From the NCBI RefSeq assembly GCF_000187895.1, contig NZ_DS990133.1, positions 186,001-250,000 of the forward strand: a stretch of DNA of 64,000 nucleotides, written 5' to 3'. The notes under the pieces were generated by a model, which searched no databases, was not told where the DNA came from, and saw only the letters and a program-made list of their open reading frames with translations. The position numbers and the translations under genes are program-made. The stretch's first letter is position 1. Each line of letters starts with the position of its first letter. The stretch is from Phocaeicola plebeius DSM 17135 (GTDB lineage Bacteria > Bacteroidota > Bacteroidia > Bacteroidales > Bacteroidaceae). This document shows, piece after piece, positions 19,489-28,877 of the stretch.

Positions 19489-19522
19489 AAAAAGGATATT
19501 CTTGCGAGAATATCCTTTTTTT
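19489..19522 (+). terminator. rplU-rpmA terminator
   Basis: A 13-bp stem (AAAAAGGATATTC / GAATATCCTTTTT) with a 6-base loop and a T run, 21 bp after the L27 stop. Confidence 0.9.
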
Positions 19523-19648
19523 ATACCCCTCAAAAAACTGAAAACAAGTTTTTTCTTTTCCTTCAAATACTTGTACCCAACAAACAGCAATGTTTTTTTA
19601 AGTTTACTTTGTTATATAAATTATCTATCTATTAAAAACATTGTAAGC

Positions 19649-21568
19649 ATGAAAAAAATCATTTTTTTATTCTGGCTTATTCTTGGGGCATTGTCACTAT
19701 CATCATGCACTGAAGAAGAAGAAATCACACAAGGGGACATTGTGGGAGTAGTAACGGATGCTGCCAATGGCACACAACCTTTAAGCGGCGTACAAGTAAG
19801 CATCCTTCCTAATGGAGCTAGTACCAGTACGGGAAGTGATGGAAAATTCAGCTTTCCGAAACTGGAAGCCGGAGAGTACAAGATTCAATTTATGAAAGAA
19901 GGGTATGAAACCAACACAAAAAGTGTAACAGTCGTACCTGGACAGGTTTCCAATGCAGACATGCAGCTGATTGCCGTAAAACAGGACGCGCTTATACAAA
20001 TCACTCCTTCTACATTAAACTTTGGAACTACACAGACGGAACTCTCCGTAAAAATTCAAAACAATGGCAATACAAGTACTGACTGGAGCCTGGATTTAGG
20101 AAGCCACACTTGGATTACAGCCAACCCGGCAGCCGGACAAATTGAGGCCGACAAACAGCAAAGCATCATTTTTACTGTAAACCGTGACAAGATAACCGAA
20201 GTACAAACTGTCATCATCAAGTTATCTGCATTTGGTAATTCTTTCCCAATCAGCGTAACGTGTGCTCCTAAAAATGCACAATCTTACATGAGTGTAGAGC
20301 CTGAAATCCTTGATTTTGGCAGCGACCTGCAAGAGTTACCTCTCACCATCAAGAATACAGGAAACACTGCCTTGAACTGGACTATTGCTGACCCGACAGA
20401 ATCTGCTATCACTTTATCAGAGAACAGCGGCTCCATTACGGCACAAGGTTCTAAAGTTGTAAAGGTTTTTCTCAACCGCAGTAATGGAGAAGTAAACATC
20501 AACACTACTTTGGTAGTATCTGACGGAATTAAAGAACAAACCGTACAGATAGTCTCCGGTACAGAATCGCTAACTGGTATCATGAATATTGAACCTGAAA
20601 TCCTTGATTTTGGGAAAGAAAGCAGTGAAGCATCGTTTACTATCAGTAATACCGGAAAGGGAGAATTAAACTGGTCTATCGAAGAAATCAATGAAAGCAG
20701 CCTGTCGGCAACTCCTACTGAAGGAAAAATTGCGGCAGGAAGCAGTCAGACTGTAAATGTGTTGTTAGATCGAGACAGTATGCCAGAAGAACTTAATGCT
20801 ACACTGACTATTTCGGATGGAAAGACACAAAAGACTATCCAAATAACAGGACAGAAAGACAATTCTTCCAGCCTTGTAGTCGGTCAGGGACTTTATGCAT
20901 ACTACAAATTTGACGGAGACTTTAACGATGCAACAGAAAATGCCATTAATGGATTCGGAAATAACTCTCCGTCTTTTGTTGAAGGAATAGACGAAGGCTC
21001 ACAGGCAGTTAAGTTCAGCCTTTCCGATAACAGTTCATTCATCGTTCCTAAACCTATTACTGACAGCCGCACCCTGACAGTCAGCTTCTGGGGAAAAGAC
21101 TTCAGTGATGGCAATATTTTCTATTTGGTATCGTCTCACGACAATGCTTCCATGTTCACATTTACAATGAGTAATGGAAGTCTCAAGTTTGTGACAACAC
21201 GTTATTATAATGAATACCAATATAGCAACAAGCCCACCTTCACACATCCAACTATCACAGATGGTAAATGGCACCATATTGCATTGGTCTCTGATTTTAA
21301 TGTGACTGAAAATTCCAAAACTACCACTCTACTTTATGTAGATGGAGTTTTTGTAGATACTGTTACAGAAGATGTCAACCCATTTGAAGAAGGTACTCCT
21401 TCGCAAGCATCTTATGGCACAGGTATCAAATTCATCATGGGAGGCAATGTAACCATAGAAAGAAAAACCGTAAATGGAACAAATATGTCAATAGACAATT
21501 TCCGGGTATACAATACTCGCTGTCTTTCTGCCAATGAAATCAAACAAATTTATGATGCCAGACAATAA
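19649..21568 (+). CDS. Surface lipoprotein with regulatory-like, BACON and LamG-type domains
   Basis: Exported lipoprotein of about 639 residues with lipobox SLSSC near residue 20. Domains in order are: a carboxypeptidase-regulatory/PEGA-like beta domain (about 30-110); three BACON-like repeats, each starting like EPEILDFG or PSTLNFG and carrying the signature NTGNTALNW; and a C-terminal LamG/concanavalin-like domain (about 430-639) with YAYYKFDGDFNDATEN and GKWHHIALVSD. Such proteins usually bind glycans or adhere at the cell surface. There is no SusCD pair or hydrolase beside it, so the ligand is unknown. The start was set at MKKIIF, which gives the lipoprotein signal. Confidence 0.85.
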   Translation: MKKIIFLFWLILGALSLSSCTEEEEITQGDIVGVVTDAANGTQPLSGVQVSILPNGASTSTGSDGKFSFPKLEAGEYKIQFMKEGYETNTKSVTVVPGQVSNADMQLIAVKQDALIQITPSTLNFGTTQTELSVKIQNNGNTSTDWSLDLGSHTWITANPAAGQIEADKQQSIIFTVNRDKITEVQTVIIKLSAFGNSFPISVTCAPKNAQSYMSVEPEILDFGSDLQELPLTIKNTGNTALNWTIADPTESAITLSENSGSITAQGSKVVKVFLNRSNGEVNINTTLVVSDGIKEQTVQIVSGTESLTGIMNIEPEILDFGKESSEASFTISNTGKGELNWSIEEINESSLSATPTEGKIAAGSSQTVNVLLDRDSMPEELNATLTISDGKTQKTIQITGQKDNSSSLVVGQGLYAYYKFDGDFNDATENAINGFGNNSPSFVEGIDEGSQAVKFSLSDNSSFIVPKPITDSRTLTVSFWGKDFSDGNIFYLVSSHDNASMFTFTMSNGSLKFVTTRYYNEYQYSNKPTFTHPTITDGKWHHIALVSDFNVTENSKTTTLLYVDGVFVDTVTEDVNPFEEGTPSQASYGTGIKFIMGGNVTIERKTVNGTNMSIDNFRVYNTRCLSANEIKQIYDARQ

Positions 21569-21583
21569 GTAAACTCCAGCTAT

Positions 21584-21627
21584 AAAAAAATCCGGACATT
21601 CCTCAAAAAGAATGTCCGGATTTTTTT
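21584..21627 (+). terminator. Terminator after the BACON/LamG lipoprotein
   Basis: A perfect 18-bp stem (21584-21601 with 21610-21627) containing TCCGGACATTC and an 8-base loop, ending in seven T. The last bases overlap the TTTG -33 box of the next gene. Confidence 0.9.
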
Positions 21628-21656
21628 GTAACTTCTCCACCCAAAGGCTAACTTTG
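21625..21656 (+). promoter_or_regulatory. Beta-lactamase gene promoter
   Basis: -33 box TTTG (21625-21628), 20-bp spacer, -7 box TAACTTTG (21649-21656), 21 bp before the start codon. The -33 box is formed by the T tail of the upstream terminator. Confidence 0.7.
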
Positions 21657-21677
21657 TAGAAAATTCTCTGCATTAAT

Positions 21678-22571
21678 ATGAAAACAAACCGTCTGATTCT
21701 CTTATTATTCATCCTGCTCCCAGCCTATGTACTGGCCGGCAATCGCTTTCAAAAACTATACGCCAATATCCATCAGTTTATCTCACAGCAAAAGGCTGAA
21801 GTGGGAGTAGCTATCATAGCAGACGGAAAAGATACTGTTACCGTAGAAAACAACCGACGCTACCCGTTGATGAGCGTATTCAAATTACATCAGGCACTGG
21901 CTGTGGGAGATTACTGTAAAAGACACCAGCTCTCCTTTGACACCTTACTTACCGTAGACAGCACTGACCTGCAGCCCAATACTTACAGTCCGTTAAGAGA
22001 CCGATATCCTCACGGAGGGAAATTCTCACTCAAGCAATTAATGGAATATACCCTCCACTTAAGCGATAACAATGCATGCGACATCTTGTTTAAATTTACC
22101 GGAGGACCTGCGGTGACCGACCGTTATATCCGTAGTCTGGGAATCAACGATTTCTCTATCCAATATACAGAAGACGATATGCACCAAGACCTGAACCTTG
22201 GCTATGAAAACTGGAGCACTCCGCTGGCTACCGCAGAAGTCATCGAAGCCCTGCTTACCCGGACTTTATTTGACAAGCCTCATCAGGAATTCATCAAGGA
22301 ATCTCTTATCACCTGTCAGACTGGAACAAACAGAATAGTCCATCCCCTACAAGACAAGCAAGTCACCGTAGGACATAAAACCGGTACCGGCGACCGTAAC
22401 GCATCGGGACAACTCATTGCCATTAACGATGCCGGATTTGTGCAGCTCCCCAATGGCCACCGTTATACCCTGGTCATTTTTGTCAAAGACTCACAGGAAA
22501 GCATGGAGGATACGGAAGCCATTATCGCACAGATCTCTGAAATGGTTTATCAGGCCTTCTCCAAGCCCTGA
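21678..22571 (+). CDS. Class A beta-lactamase, Bacteroidetes A2 type
   Basis: Exported serine beta-lactamase of 297 residues with signal peptide (MKTNRLILLLFILLPAYVLAG). The active-site Ser and Lys are in PLMSVFKLHQ, the SDN loop is LSDNNACD, and the KTG box is GHKTGTGDRN. The omega loop reads TEDDMHQDLNLGYENW, so the general-base Glu166 is present and position 170 is His, as in the PER/CfxA/CepA/CblA subclass (A2). It has a strong promoter. Whether it confers resistance cannot be told from sequence. No mobile-element gene flanks it, so it looks chromosomal and intrinsic. Its last 22 bp overlap the convergent gene. Confidence 0.92.
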   Translation: MKTNRLILLLFILLPAYVLAGNRFQKLYANIHQFISQQKAEVGVAIIADGKDTVTVENNRRYPLMSVFKLHQALAVGDYCKRHQLSFDTLLTVDSTDLQPNTYSPLRDRYPHGGKFSLKQLMEYTLHLSDNNACDILFKFTGGPAVTDRYIRSLGINDFSIQYTEDDMHQDLNLGYENWSTPLATAEVIEALLTRTLFDKPHQEFIKESLITCQTGTNRIVHPLQDKQVTVGHKTGTGDRNASGQLIAINDAGFVQLPNGHRYTLVIFVKDSQESMEDTEAIIAQISEMVYQAFSKP

Positions 22572-23848
22572 TAAATCCCTTTCACCAACTGACAAGCTGT
22601 TTTCAAGTCAAGAGCCCCGGTATTCAGCATCAAATCATACCGATGAGGTTCTCCCCATTTTTCTCCCGTGTAATACTCATAGTGATGAATACGGTTACGG
22701 TTCACTCGCTTGATTTCCGCTTCAGCACTTGCTTGTGCGATACCATATTCACTCACGCAACGGGTCACGGCATGAGATAAATCAGAATAACAGAATAGTT
22801 TCAACACTTTCGGATAGTCTTTCAATACAAAATCGGCACAGCGTCCCACAATGATACAAGATTCCTTTGCGGCCAGTTCCTGAATGATTTTGCTTTCCGA
22901 CACAAACAATACGTCGTCTGAAGAAAGACTGGATTCCAACGGCTGCTCACTATTTTTTGAAAGAATGCACTTCAACCAGAATGAAGGAATGGACTGCTCG
23001 TTTTTCACAATATACTGTTCATCCATCCCACTCCGCTGGGCTGCCATACGTATGAATTCTTTATCATAAAGTTTGATGCCCAATTCTTTGGAAAGCATTT
23101 CACCCAGCAGATGCCCTCCACTACCATATTCACGTGCAATGGTAATGACCACATGCTGTCCCTTTGAGAACTCCGATACACTCCGCACAGAAGCATCTGT
23201 AATCCATTTATCCAGAAAGCGGTAATACGGGCTTACAAAATGTACTATCGGACCAACTACCAAAGCCGAAATCACGGTTCCTTCACGTACTCCATATACC
23301 CCCGACATAAAAACAAGCGACAACAAGCAGGCAATAGCCACCAGCGTCACATCAAATCCAAGTTTTATATAGCCGAACTCCCCGCGAAACCGACGGGTAA
23401 TGACCTTTACAAAATATTCCCCGGCCATCATCGCGGCATTAGCCTTTACCTCAAGCGCAATTCCTACAGCCAGAATTACACACCCAACCAGCAAAGCTAC
23501 AATCATATACACATATTCAACCGGATCAAGCCAGAAAAGAATATAATGCATACAAAGATCAATAAACATACCAAAGCAGAAAGAAATAGGAATCTGCAGA
23601 AGATACATGCGTAAATCAGATTTCAAGTCCTCACGTGTCATTAAGAACAATTCCAGTACCACGAAAAGAAGATTCAACAGAATGGTCCACTGACCAATGG
23701 TGAAAGGAGTGAACATACTCAATACATAAGTCACACTCGTAATAGGCGAAGTACCTAATGCAGCTTTGGTAATGAAGGCAATTCCTAGTGCATTGACAAA
23801 CAAGGATATGCAAAACAGCAGGTAACGCCGGCACATAAATTTATTCAT
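22550..23848 (-). CDS. Fusion of YczE/YitT-like membrane protein and cytidylate-kinase-like domain
   Basis: Protein of about 432 residues with two unlike halves. Residues 1 to about 220 contain around six membrane helices and resemble YczE/YitT-type membrane proteins (ITKAALGTSPITSVTYVLS). The C-terminal half resembles the cytidylate-kinase-like family: P-loop region ITIAREYGSGGHLLGEML, LGIKLYDKEFI, IIVGRCADFVL, and the late motif GEKWGEPHRYDLMLNTG. The nucleotide substrate is unknown. The start at 23848 is an ATG after AAGAGAACGA; the frame extends upstream only with TTG. Its stop lies inside the end of the convergent beta-lactamase gene. Confidence 0.8.
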   Translation of the reverse strand: MNKFMCRRYLLFCISLFVNALGIAFITKAALGTSPITSVTYVLSMFTPFTIGQWTILLNLLFVVLELFLMTREDLKSDLRMYLLQIPISFCFGMFIDLCMHYILFWLDPVEYVYMIVALLVGCVILAVGIALEVKANAAMMAGEYFVKVITRRFRGEFGYIKLGFDVTLVAIACLLSLVFMSGVYGVREGTVISALVVGPIVHFVSPYYRFLDKWITDASVRSVSEFSKGQHVVITIAREYGSGGHLLGEMLSKELGIKLYDKEFIRMAAQRSGMDEQYIVKNEQSIPSFWLKCILSKNSEQPLESSLSSDDVLFVSESKIIQELAAKESCIIVGRCADFVLKDYPKVLKLFCYSDLSHAVTRCVSEYGIAQASAEAEIKRVNRNRIHHYEYYTGEKWGEPHRYDLMLNTGALDLKTACQLVKGIYQGLEKA

Positions 23849-23919
23849 ATTCGTTCTCTTTATCAAAAGTGCCGCAAAGTTCCCTCATTTTTTTCATTCC
23901 TTATTCATAAAAGGGAAAC

Positions 23920-23927
23920 TAATTTTG
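23920..23927 (+). promoter_or_regulatory. -7 box TAATTTTG before the AraC-type gene
   Basis: Exact TAnnTTTG match, 46 bp before the start codon, in the gap shared with the divergent kinase-fusion gene. Confidence 0.45.
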
Positions 23928-23973
23928 GTCAAAAACGAAACAACTCTTAATTTTACCCACAAAAAGAAAGACA

Positions 23974-24870
23974 ATGAATCCGACTTTGCTTGAAATCATA
24001 CAAACGCATGGCAACAGAACTGAAAGCACATGCTACTGCGAACTTACTCCCTCATTAGTTCCTACAGGAAAAGCCGAATTGAAAGAAGGATTTTTCTTTC
24101 TTCTCGTCACAAACGGAACAGCCCAATTGACAGATGAATATCAGACTTATGAACTTCAGTCTGCACATTTAGTCATACTTACTCCCAGCACAAGGTGCAT
24201 GATTCAAGCCATAAGTTCTCACTTCCAGGCCATACTCCTTTATCTGAAACCAACTTTCTTTGATAGCTTACCCGACGGACAGCCACTATATGAACAACTG
24301 GCACACTACTTGGGGCACTATCAGCTACCGATGTTTTTATTGAAAAACGAACAAGCTACTTACCTGCAAAAAATCTTCGCTCTATTTTCACCATGCAGAA
24401 ATAATGCAGTCAACTATTACGACAGTATTCTGAACCACTTATGCAGTTTCTTTCTTCTACAGATAGCTGATATATTGACCCAAACCCGCCATGAAACCCC
24501 GGATTATGCAAGACGCTCTACTGATATTTTCAGACTATTCAAAAAAACATTGATGGAAAATTATCGCCAACACCATGACATAGGATTTTATGCAGAAAGT
24601 CTGCACATCTCAACCACCTACCTTTCACGTATCGTAAAACACATCACCGGACACACCGTCCGTTTTCATATCAGCGAATTGCTCTGTGCTGACGCGCGTA
24701 AGTTGCTGAAATGTACAGACCTGGATATTAAGGAAATTGCGGAAAAGTTAGGATTTTCAGACCAGTCTGTCTTTGGTAAATTTTTCGTAAAGAAGACAGG
24801 TATTTCTCCTATGAAATTCCGCACACAGCGAGAAAGAGACAAAAAGAATTATCTCCTTCCCGATACTTAA
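23974..24870 (+). CDS. AraC-family transcriptional regulator
   Basis: Cytoplasmic regulator of 298 residues. The N-terminal half looks like a cupin-type sensing domain (FFFLLVTNGTAQLTDEYQTYEL). The C-terminal ~100 residues hold two helix-turn-helix units: LHISTTYLSRIVKHITGHTV, and DIKEIAEKLGFSDQSVFGKFF followed by KKTGISPMKFR. It converges with the SDR gene, sharing 4 bp, which may be its target or simply a neighbour. The effector is unknown. Confidence 0.92.
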   Translation: MNPTLLEIIQTHGNRTESTCYCELTPSLVPTGKAELKEGFFFLLVTNGTAQLTDEYQTYELQSAHLVILTPSTRCMIQAISSHFQAILLYLKPTFFDSLPDGQPLYEQLAHYLGHYQLPMFLLKNEQATYLQKIFALFSPCRNNAVNYYDSILNHLCSFFLLQIADILTQTRHETPDYARRSTDIFRLFKKTLMENYRQHHDIGFYAESLHISTTYLSRIVKHITGHTVRFHISELLCADARKLLKCTDLDIKEIAEKLGFSDQSVFGKFFVKKTGISPMKFRTQRERDKKNYLLPDT

Positions 24871-25643
24871 GGCTCATAAGTCCATCCACAATCATTATGA
24901 TATACCATCAAACGGCTCATACCTCCATCGACCGTAATATTTTCTCCATTGATAAATGAATTACGCTCGTCACAAAGAAAATCCACCACACGGGCAATGT
25001 CGTCAGGTTCTCCCACCCTGCCTGACGGATGCTGAGCCATATCACCCGTACTATAGGCTGCTTCATAATGCGCTTCTTCATGATAGGCACCGGTATCAAT
25101 CCATCCGGGAGCTATCGAATTCACACGCGCTACACCCGACAAACTAACGGCCAAAGCATGGGTCAGCGCTGTAATCCCTCCTTTGGCTGCTGTATAGCTC
25201 TCCGTATCCGGCTGTGACTGAAATGCACGTGTAGACGAAATGTTTACAATCGCTCCCATCCCTTGGAAATGGTCTTTGAACAACCGGGCCAACATATAAG
25301 GTGCCACTACTCCCACACGCTGCACATACAGGAAATCTTCATACTCACAGTCTGAAAGGATACCTCCCCGCATCAGGCAAGCATTATTAATCAGGCAATG
25401 TATACCTTCAGGGTGTTCACGAAGCACCAAAGCTACAAATTCCTCTAAGTCCTGCTTTTCTGCCACATCGCCGACAAAACCAGTCACCTGCCAGCCTTTT
25501 TTACGCATTTTTTCCATCTGAGCAAGAGTAGCCTGCCGATTCTGGTCTATAAAATATACACTATCACCTTGAGAAGCAAAATGTGCTACGATGCAACGGC
25601 CAATGCCTCCAGCTCCACCTGTCACTACTATAATTCTATTCAT
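24867..25643 (-). CDS. Short-chain dehydrogenase/reductase
   Basis: NAD(P)-dependent oxidoreductase of 258 residues. The cofactor motif is VTGGAGGIGR, the NNA motif is LINNACLM, the catalytic Ser is in INISSTRAF, and the catalytic Tyr and Lys are in SYTAAKGG. The C-terminal NGENITVDGGMSRLM is typical of classical SDRs. A basic or acidic residue after the second strand (FIDQNRQ, Asp) suggests preference for NAD(H). The substrate is unknown. Its stop overlaps the convergent AraC gene. Confidence 0.92.
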   Translation of the reverse strand: MNRIIVVTGGAGGIGRCIVAHFASQGDSVYFIDQNRQATLAQMEKMRKKGWQVTGFVGDVAEKQDLEEFVALVLREHPEGIHCLINNACLMRGGILSDCEYEDFLYVQRVGVVAPYMLARLFKDHFQGMGAIVNISSTRAFQSQPDTESYTAAKGGITALTHALAVSLSGVARVNSIAPGWIDTGAYHEEAHYEAAYSTGDMAQHPSGRVGEPDDIARVVDFLCDERNSFINGENITVDGGMSRLMVYHNDCGWTYEP

Positions 25644-25734
25644 AATACTTTTTATATTTTCAATTCTTCTTTGTATCTAAATATCCAAACTCATCCAAAT
25701 AAAAATTTATGGGACACAATATCTCCCCTATCAA

Positions 25735-28125
25735 TTACTCGAATAAAACGAATCCAGTCCATAAAAATTCATTCTCCGGATCTACATTCATCAGTTCACG
25801 CTGCGTTCTGCAAAAGGCATCGAACATACTGTTTCCCTCCATCCAATAACGGTAAAAAGTGGTAATAAACGAAATCGTCTCCGAATCAGATATATTGTTC
25901 ACATTTGCAAGAACGGCTTTAGCTCCTGCCACTTTGAATGCCCTTATCAGTCCAAACAATCCTTCTCCATCTTTCGTTTCTCCAGAAGCCGACCGACAAG
26001 CCGATAGAATCACTAAATCCGTCCCAAACAAATTCATCTGTGATACATCCTGCGCTGTAACAATCCCCGAATCTATCGCATCATAAGGAACTGGTTTGTT
26101 CCAATAGCGATTCGCTCCTGTGAGTAAAAATCCATGCCGCATCATCGGATCTTTATACGCACTGGTTCCTATCCATGAATTCTCTTTAAAAGATACAATT
26201 CTTCCATCCGAAACAGTTTCATCATATAGCAATGAAAAACCATGAGTAGCAATATGAATCACACTATGTGGCGCTGTTCGAAAAGACAACTGAAGGAAAT
26301 TGGACTTATTAGCCTCACGACCTAAAAACAAATGTGATTTCCATCCTTCGGGCAACATGGTATCTATACGGCACAGTTCCTCTCTACTTCCAGGTAGATA
26401 TTGTGCTCCCTGGCCACGCATTCCTTTCAATGAAGGAGGGGCAGAAAAATAAGCTCCTCCAAATCCATACAAGTCCCGTTTAAAATGTATACTATCGGCC
26501 TGTTCCTGCTTTAACTTTACGAAATCACTGGTACTCAGCAAATAATGCAAATTATATATATCCAATAGTTTTTTCTTCTGAAACGGAATGTTACTCCATT
26601 GAAAATCAATCAAATCACCCTCCAGACAAAAATACAAATCCTTCCGATTTCCAAGAAACTGATAAATTGGATTCCATATTTTCTCTATTTCCTGATTTTT
26701 CAAAAGAATACGAAAAAGATCCCGCTTCTTTGGCAATAACACCATGCCCGGCGAAGATGAATCAGAAGTAACCACTAAAGCCACATACTGCCTGTCAAAA
26801 AAATTAATCGGTAAATCTATTATTTTCACAAGCGCTTCATGCGGCTCCAAGTATTTTTTTAAATCATTCCAGTCTGTCCATTCCACAGAAGTATTTTTCA
26901 ATAATCTCTTATTTTTAATCAGAGACACTTGCTTTCGTTTCAAAGCCATCAGTTCGGTCTGCAACTGAAATTTATTGAAATAAAGAGGATTTCCTGGCAA
27001 TAAATAGTAATCAGAAGCCGTATAAATAGAATCTATCGCTTGCTGCAAGTCCACAATAAGCGGCTGCCTTCCCTCTTCTGTCTGACAAATAGGAGAAGGA
27101 CCGATAGATAATATATCTTCTTTCAATAAACTATAATCTAGCAACAATTCACTGACAGGGCCATACTCAATATGACGGAGTGAAAAGTATTGCACCGTAT
27201 CCAGATAGTATTGCAACAACAGACCTATTTCCTTTTTCTCCTCTGCCAGCAAATAAGGAATATCTTTATTCAAATATTTCCTGATTTCAATCAGCAATAA
27301 CCGATAAGTTTGAATGGCTTGCGTCAAATCTCCTTTTTCTTCATATCGACGTGCTATCTGCATCACACATAAGTAAAACAAGAGTAAAGTCCCTTTACGA
27401 AGAATTTCATCTTTTGTAAAGACTGGGGAAACAAGCTGTCTTAACCCAGCTATGACCTCTTGTGCCCCTCCAACAGAAGGCTGCATAAGGTACTGAATAG
27501 TACGTTTTTGACAAGTAACATCAGCTAATAAGCACGTATCATAACACTGAATCAAATCCAAAGCTTCCTCACTGGAAGTCAGTGCCTTTTGCATCTCCCC
27601 TTTCTTTATTCTGTACAAAGCACAATCCGACAAATAACGAGCCTTACATTTTTGAAACCAGTTGCTATAAAAAATGTGCAGACTATCCGGTTGTTCCGGA
27701 TAGTTTTCCAAAATAGTTTTGACACGGACCAGATTCGTACTTACTTTCAACAAATTGAATATGGAAGCTATTTCCAGACCACTTTCTTCATCCTTATCGA
27801 TAAGCTTTCTATTCCTGCTTAAACTGATTTCCAGATTTCGTAAGGCTATTTCCAAATAGTACCACGAAAAATCACAATTTTCCAACTTCCGGTTGAATAT
27901 TCTCTCTGCCTCTTCTGATAGTGCAAAACAAAGTGAAGGATAAGCTTTCTCTTGCCAGTCCACACTCTTTGTATAAAGCCTCCAGGCATATTGCAGGCTG
28001 TCATCAGTAAGTGTCTGCAAATAAGGTGTCTGGTTCAATTCTGAAAAATCCTTAGCGCATACAAAACTCACTTTTAAGATGCATAACAATACAATTGCAA
28101 GCAAGCGAAAACGAAAGAACCTCAT
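25735..28125 (-). CDS. Exported CHAT-domain (caspase-like) peptidase with helical repeats
   Basis: Protein of about 796 residues and last gene of a four-gene operon. It starts with a signal peptide (MRFFRFRLLAIVLLCILKVSFVCA), so it should act in the periplasm or outside the cell. Residues from about 30 to 430 are helical, TPR-like. The C-terminal CHAT domain carries the catalytic His in IHIATHGFS and the catalytic Cys in LVILSACRSASG, followed by GLIRAFKVAGAKAVLANV. Both catalytic residues are present. The start chosen overlaps the preceding stop as TGATG; an ATG 9 bp upstream (MVL) is possible. The substrate is unknown; operon partners suggest a role in cleaving a signalling protein. Confidence 0.85.
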   Translation of the reverse strand: MRFFRFRLLAIVLLCILKVSFVCAKDFSELNQTPYLQTLTDDSLQYAWRLYTKSVDWQEKAYPSLCFALSEEAERIFNRKLENCDFSWYYLEIALRNLEISLSRNRKLIDKDEESGLEIASIFNLLKVSTNLVRVKTILENYPEQPDSLHIFYSNWFQKCKARYLSDCALYRIKKGEMQKALTSSEEALDLIQCYDTCLLADVTCQKRTIQYLMQPSVGGAQEVIAGLRQLVSPVFTKDEILRKGTLLLFYLCVMQIARRYEEKGDLTQAIQTYRLLLIEIRKYLNKDIPYLLAEEKKEIGLLLQYYLDTVQYFSLRHIEYGPVSELLLDYSLLKEDILSIGPSPICQTEEGRQPLIVDLQQAIDSIYTASDYYLLPGNPLYFNKFQLQTELMALKRKQVSLIKNKRLLKNTSVEWTDWNDLKKYLEPHEALVKIIDLPINFFDRQYVALVVTSDSSSPGMVLLPKKRDLFRILLKNQEIEKIWNPIYQFLGNRKDLYFCLEGDLIDFQWSNIPFQKKKLLDIYNLHYLLSTSDFVKLKQEQADSIHFKRDLYGFGGAYFSAPPSLKGMRGQGAQYLPGSREELCRIDTMLPEGWKSHLFLGREANKSNFLQLSFRTAPHSVIHIATHGFSLLYDETVSDGRIVSFKENSWIGTSAYKDPMMRHGFLLTGANRYWNKPVPYDAIDSGIVTAQDVSQMNLFGTDLVILSACRSASGETKDGEGLFGLIRAFKVAGAKAVLANVNNISDSETISFITTFYRYWMEGNSMFDAFCRTQRELMNVDPENEFLWTGFVLFE

Positions 28126-28874
28126 CAGAACCATCGACGTTGATTTAATGTATCATAAATTTTTTGCGCCTCTTCACTATACAGCCCTTCCTTCTTACTG
28201 ATACGAAAAGCCAAATCCAGCGCATCCTTCCTTTTTCCGTCATGCAACAAACAGCCAAGCAGCAACCAATCTCCGGCCTCCTTATTTTCACCTTTCAGAA
28301 GTTCCTCTGCTAATACATATGCCTGCTCAATGCTATCTTGATACAGGCAAGCTATCCCGACCGACATCTTACTCTCCTCTGTAAGGAAAGACAAATAGCC
28401 TTCAACCGACAACTGCCGATAGTAATTCACCAAACTGTCATTCTTTCCTTCTGAGTACCATTGTGCTATACGACGATTTATTCTTGCAGTCTCAGGAGTA
28501 GAAAAGCCACCAGAACGGGCACTCTCCCATACAGGAGGAGTATATACCGTCTGCCAAACTTCCCGAGTCTGGAAACGATACGTTCTCCCATAAAAGCCAA
28601 GGCTTATCATAAGTACACACAGACAAGCTGCCGCCCAACGAATCCGCATATCGTAAAATAATCGATGTTTCTTAGACTGCAATCCACGTAAAATATCCGC
28701 TTCTGCCTTCTTCCTTTCAGCCTCCACCACCAATTGCCTGAGAAAGACCTGCTCTTTAAGCGTTTCTTCCCTCTCCATACGAGCAATAAAAGCATCTTCT
28801 TCTTCCGGAGTCATTTCATAATTCAGAAAACGATCAATCTCATCCTGCATCCGATTGTCTTTATATCTATCCAT
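28125..28874 (-). CDS. Membrane-spanning anti-sigma-like protein with helical periplasmic part
   Basis: Protein of 249 residues. The N-terminal ~75 residues are charged and helical (DRFLNYEMTPEEEDAFIARM), a pattern seen in anti-sigma or regulator proteins encoded next to ECF sigma genes. One membrane helix lies at about 79-97 (IRWAAACLCVLMISLGFYG). The remainder is predicted periplasmic with TPR-like helices (GDWLLLGCLLHDGKRKDAL). It starts 3 bp after the sigma gene. No zinc-binding HxxxCxxC motif is visible, so it is not a classical ZAS anti-sigma. The function is inferred from position and topology. Confidence 0.6.
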   Translation of the reverse strand: MDRYKDNRMQDEIDRFLNYEMTPEEEDAFIARMEREETLKEQVFLRQLVVEAERKKAEADILRGLQSKKHRLFYDMRIRWAAACLCVLMISLGFYGRTYRFQTREVWQTVYTPPVWESARSGGFSTPETARINRRIAQWYSEGKNDSLVNYYRQLSVEGYLSFLTEESKMSVGIACLYQDSIEQAYVLAEELLKGENKEAGDWLLLGCLLHDGKRKDALDLAFRISKKEGLYSEEAQKIYDTLNQRRWF

Positions 28875-28877
28875 AGC

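Noticed and set aside
22550..23848. Plain housekeeping cytidylate kinase (cmk)
   Set aside because: The kinase-like part is fused to a membrane domain and is divergent from canonical Cmk.
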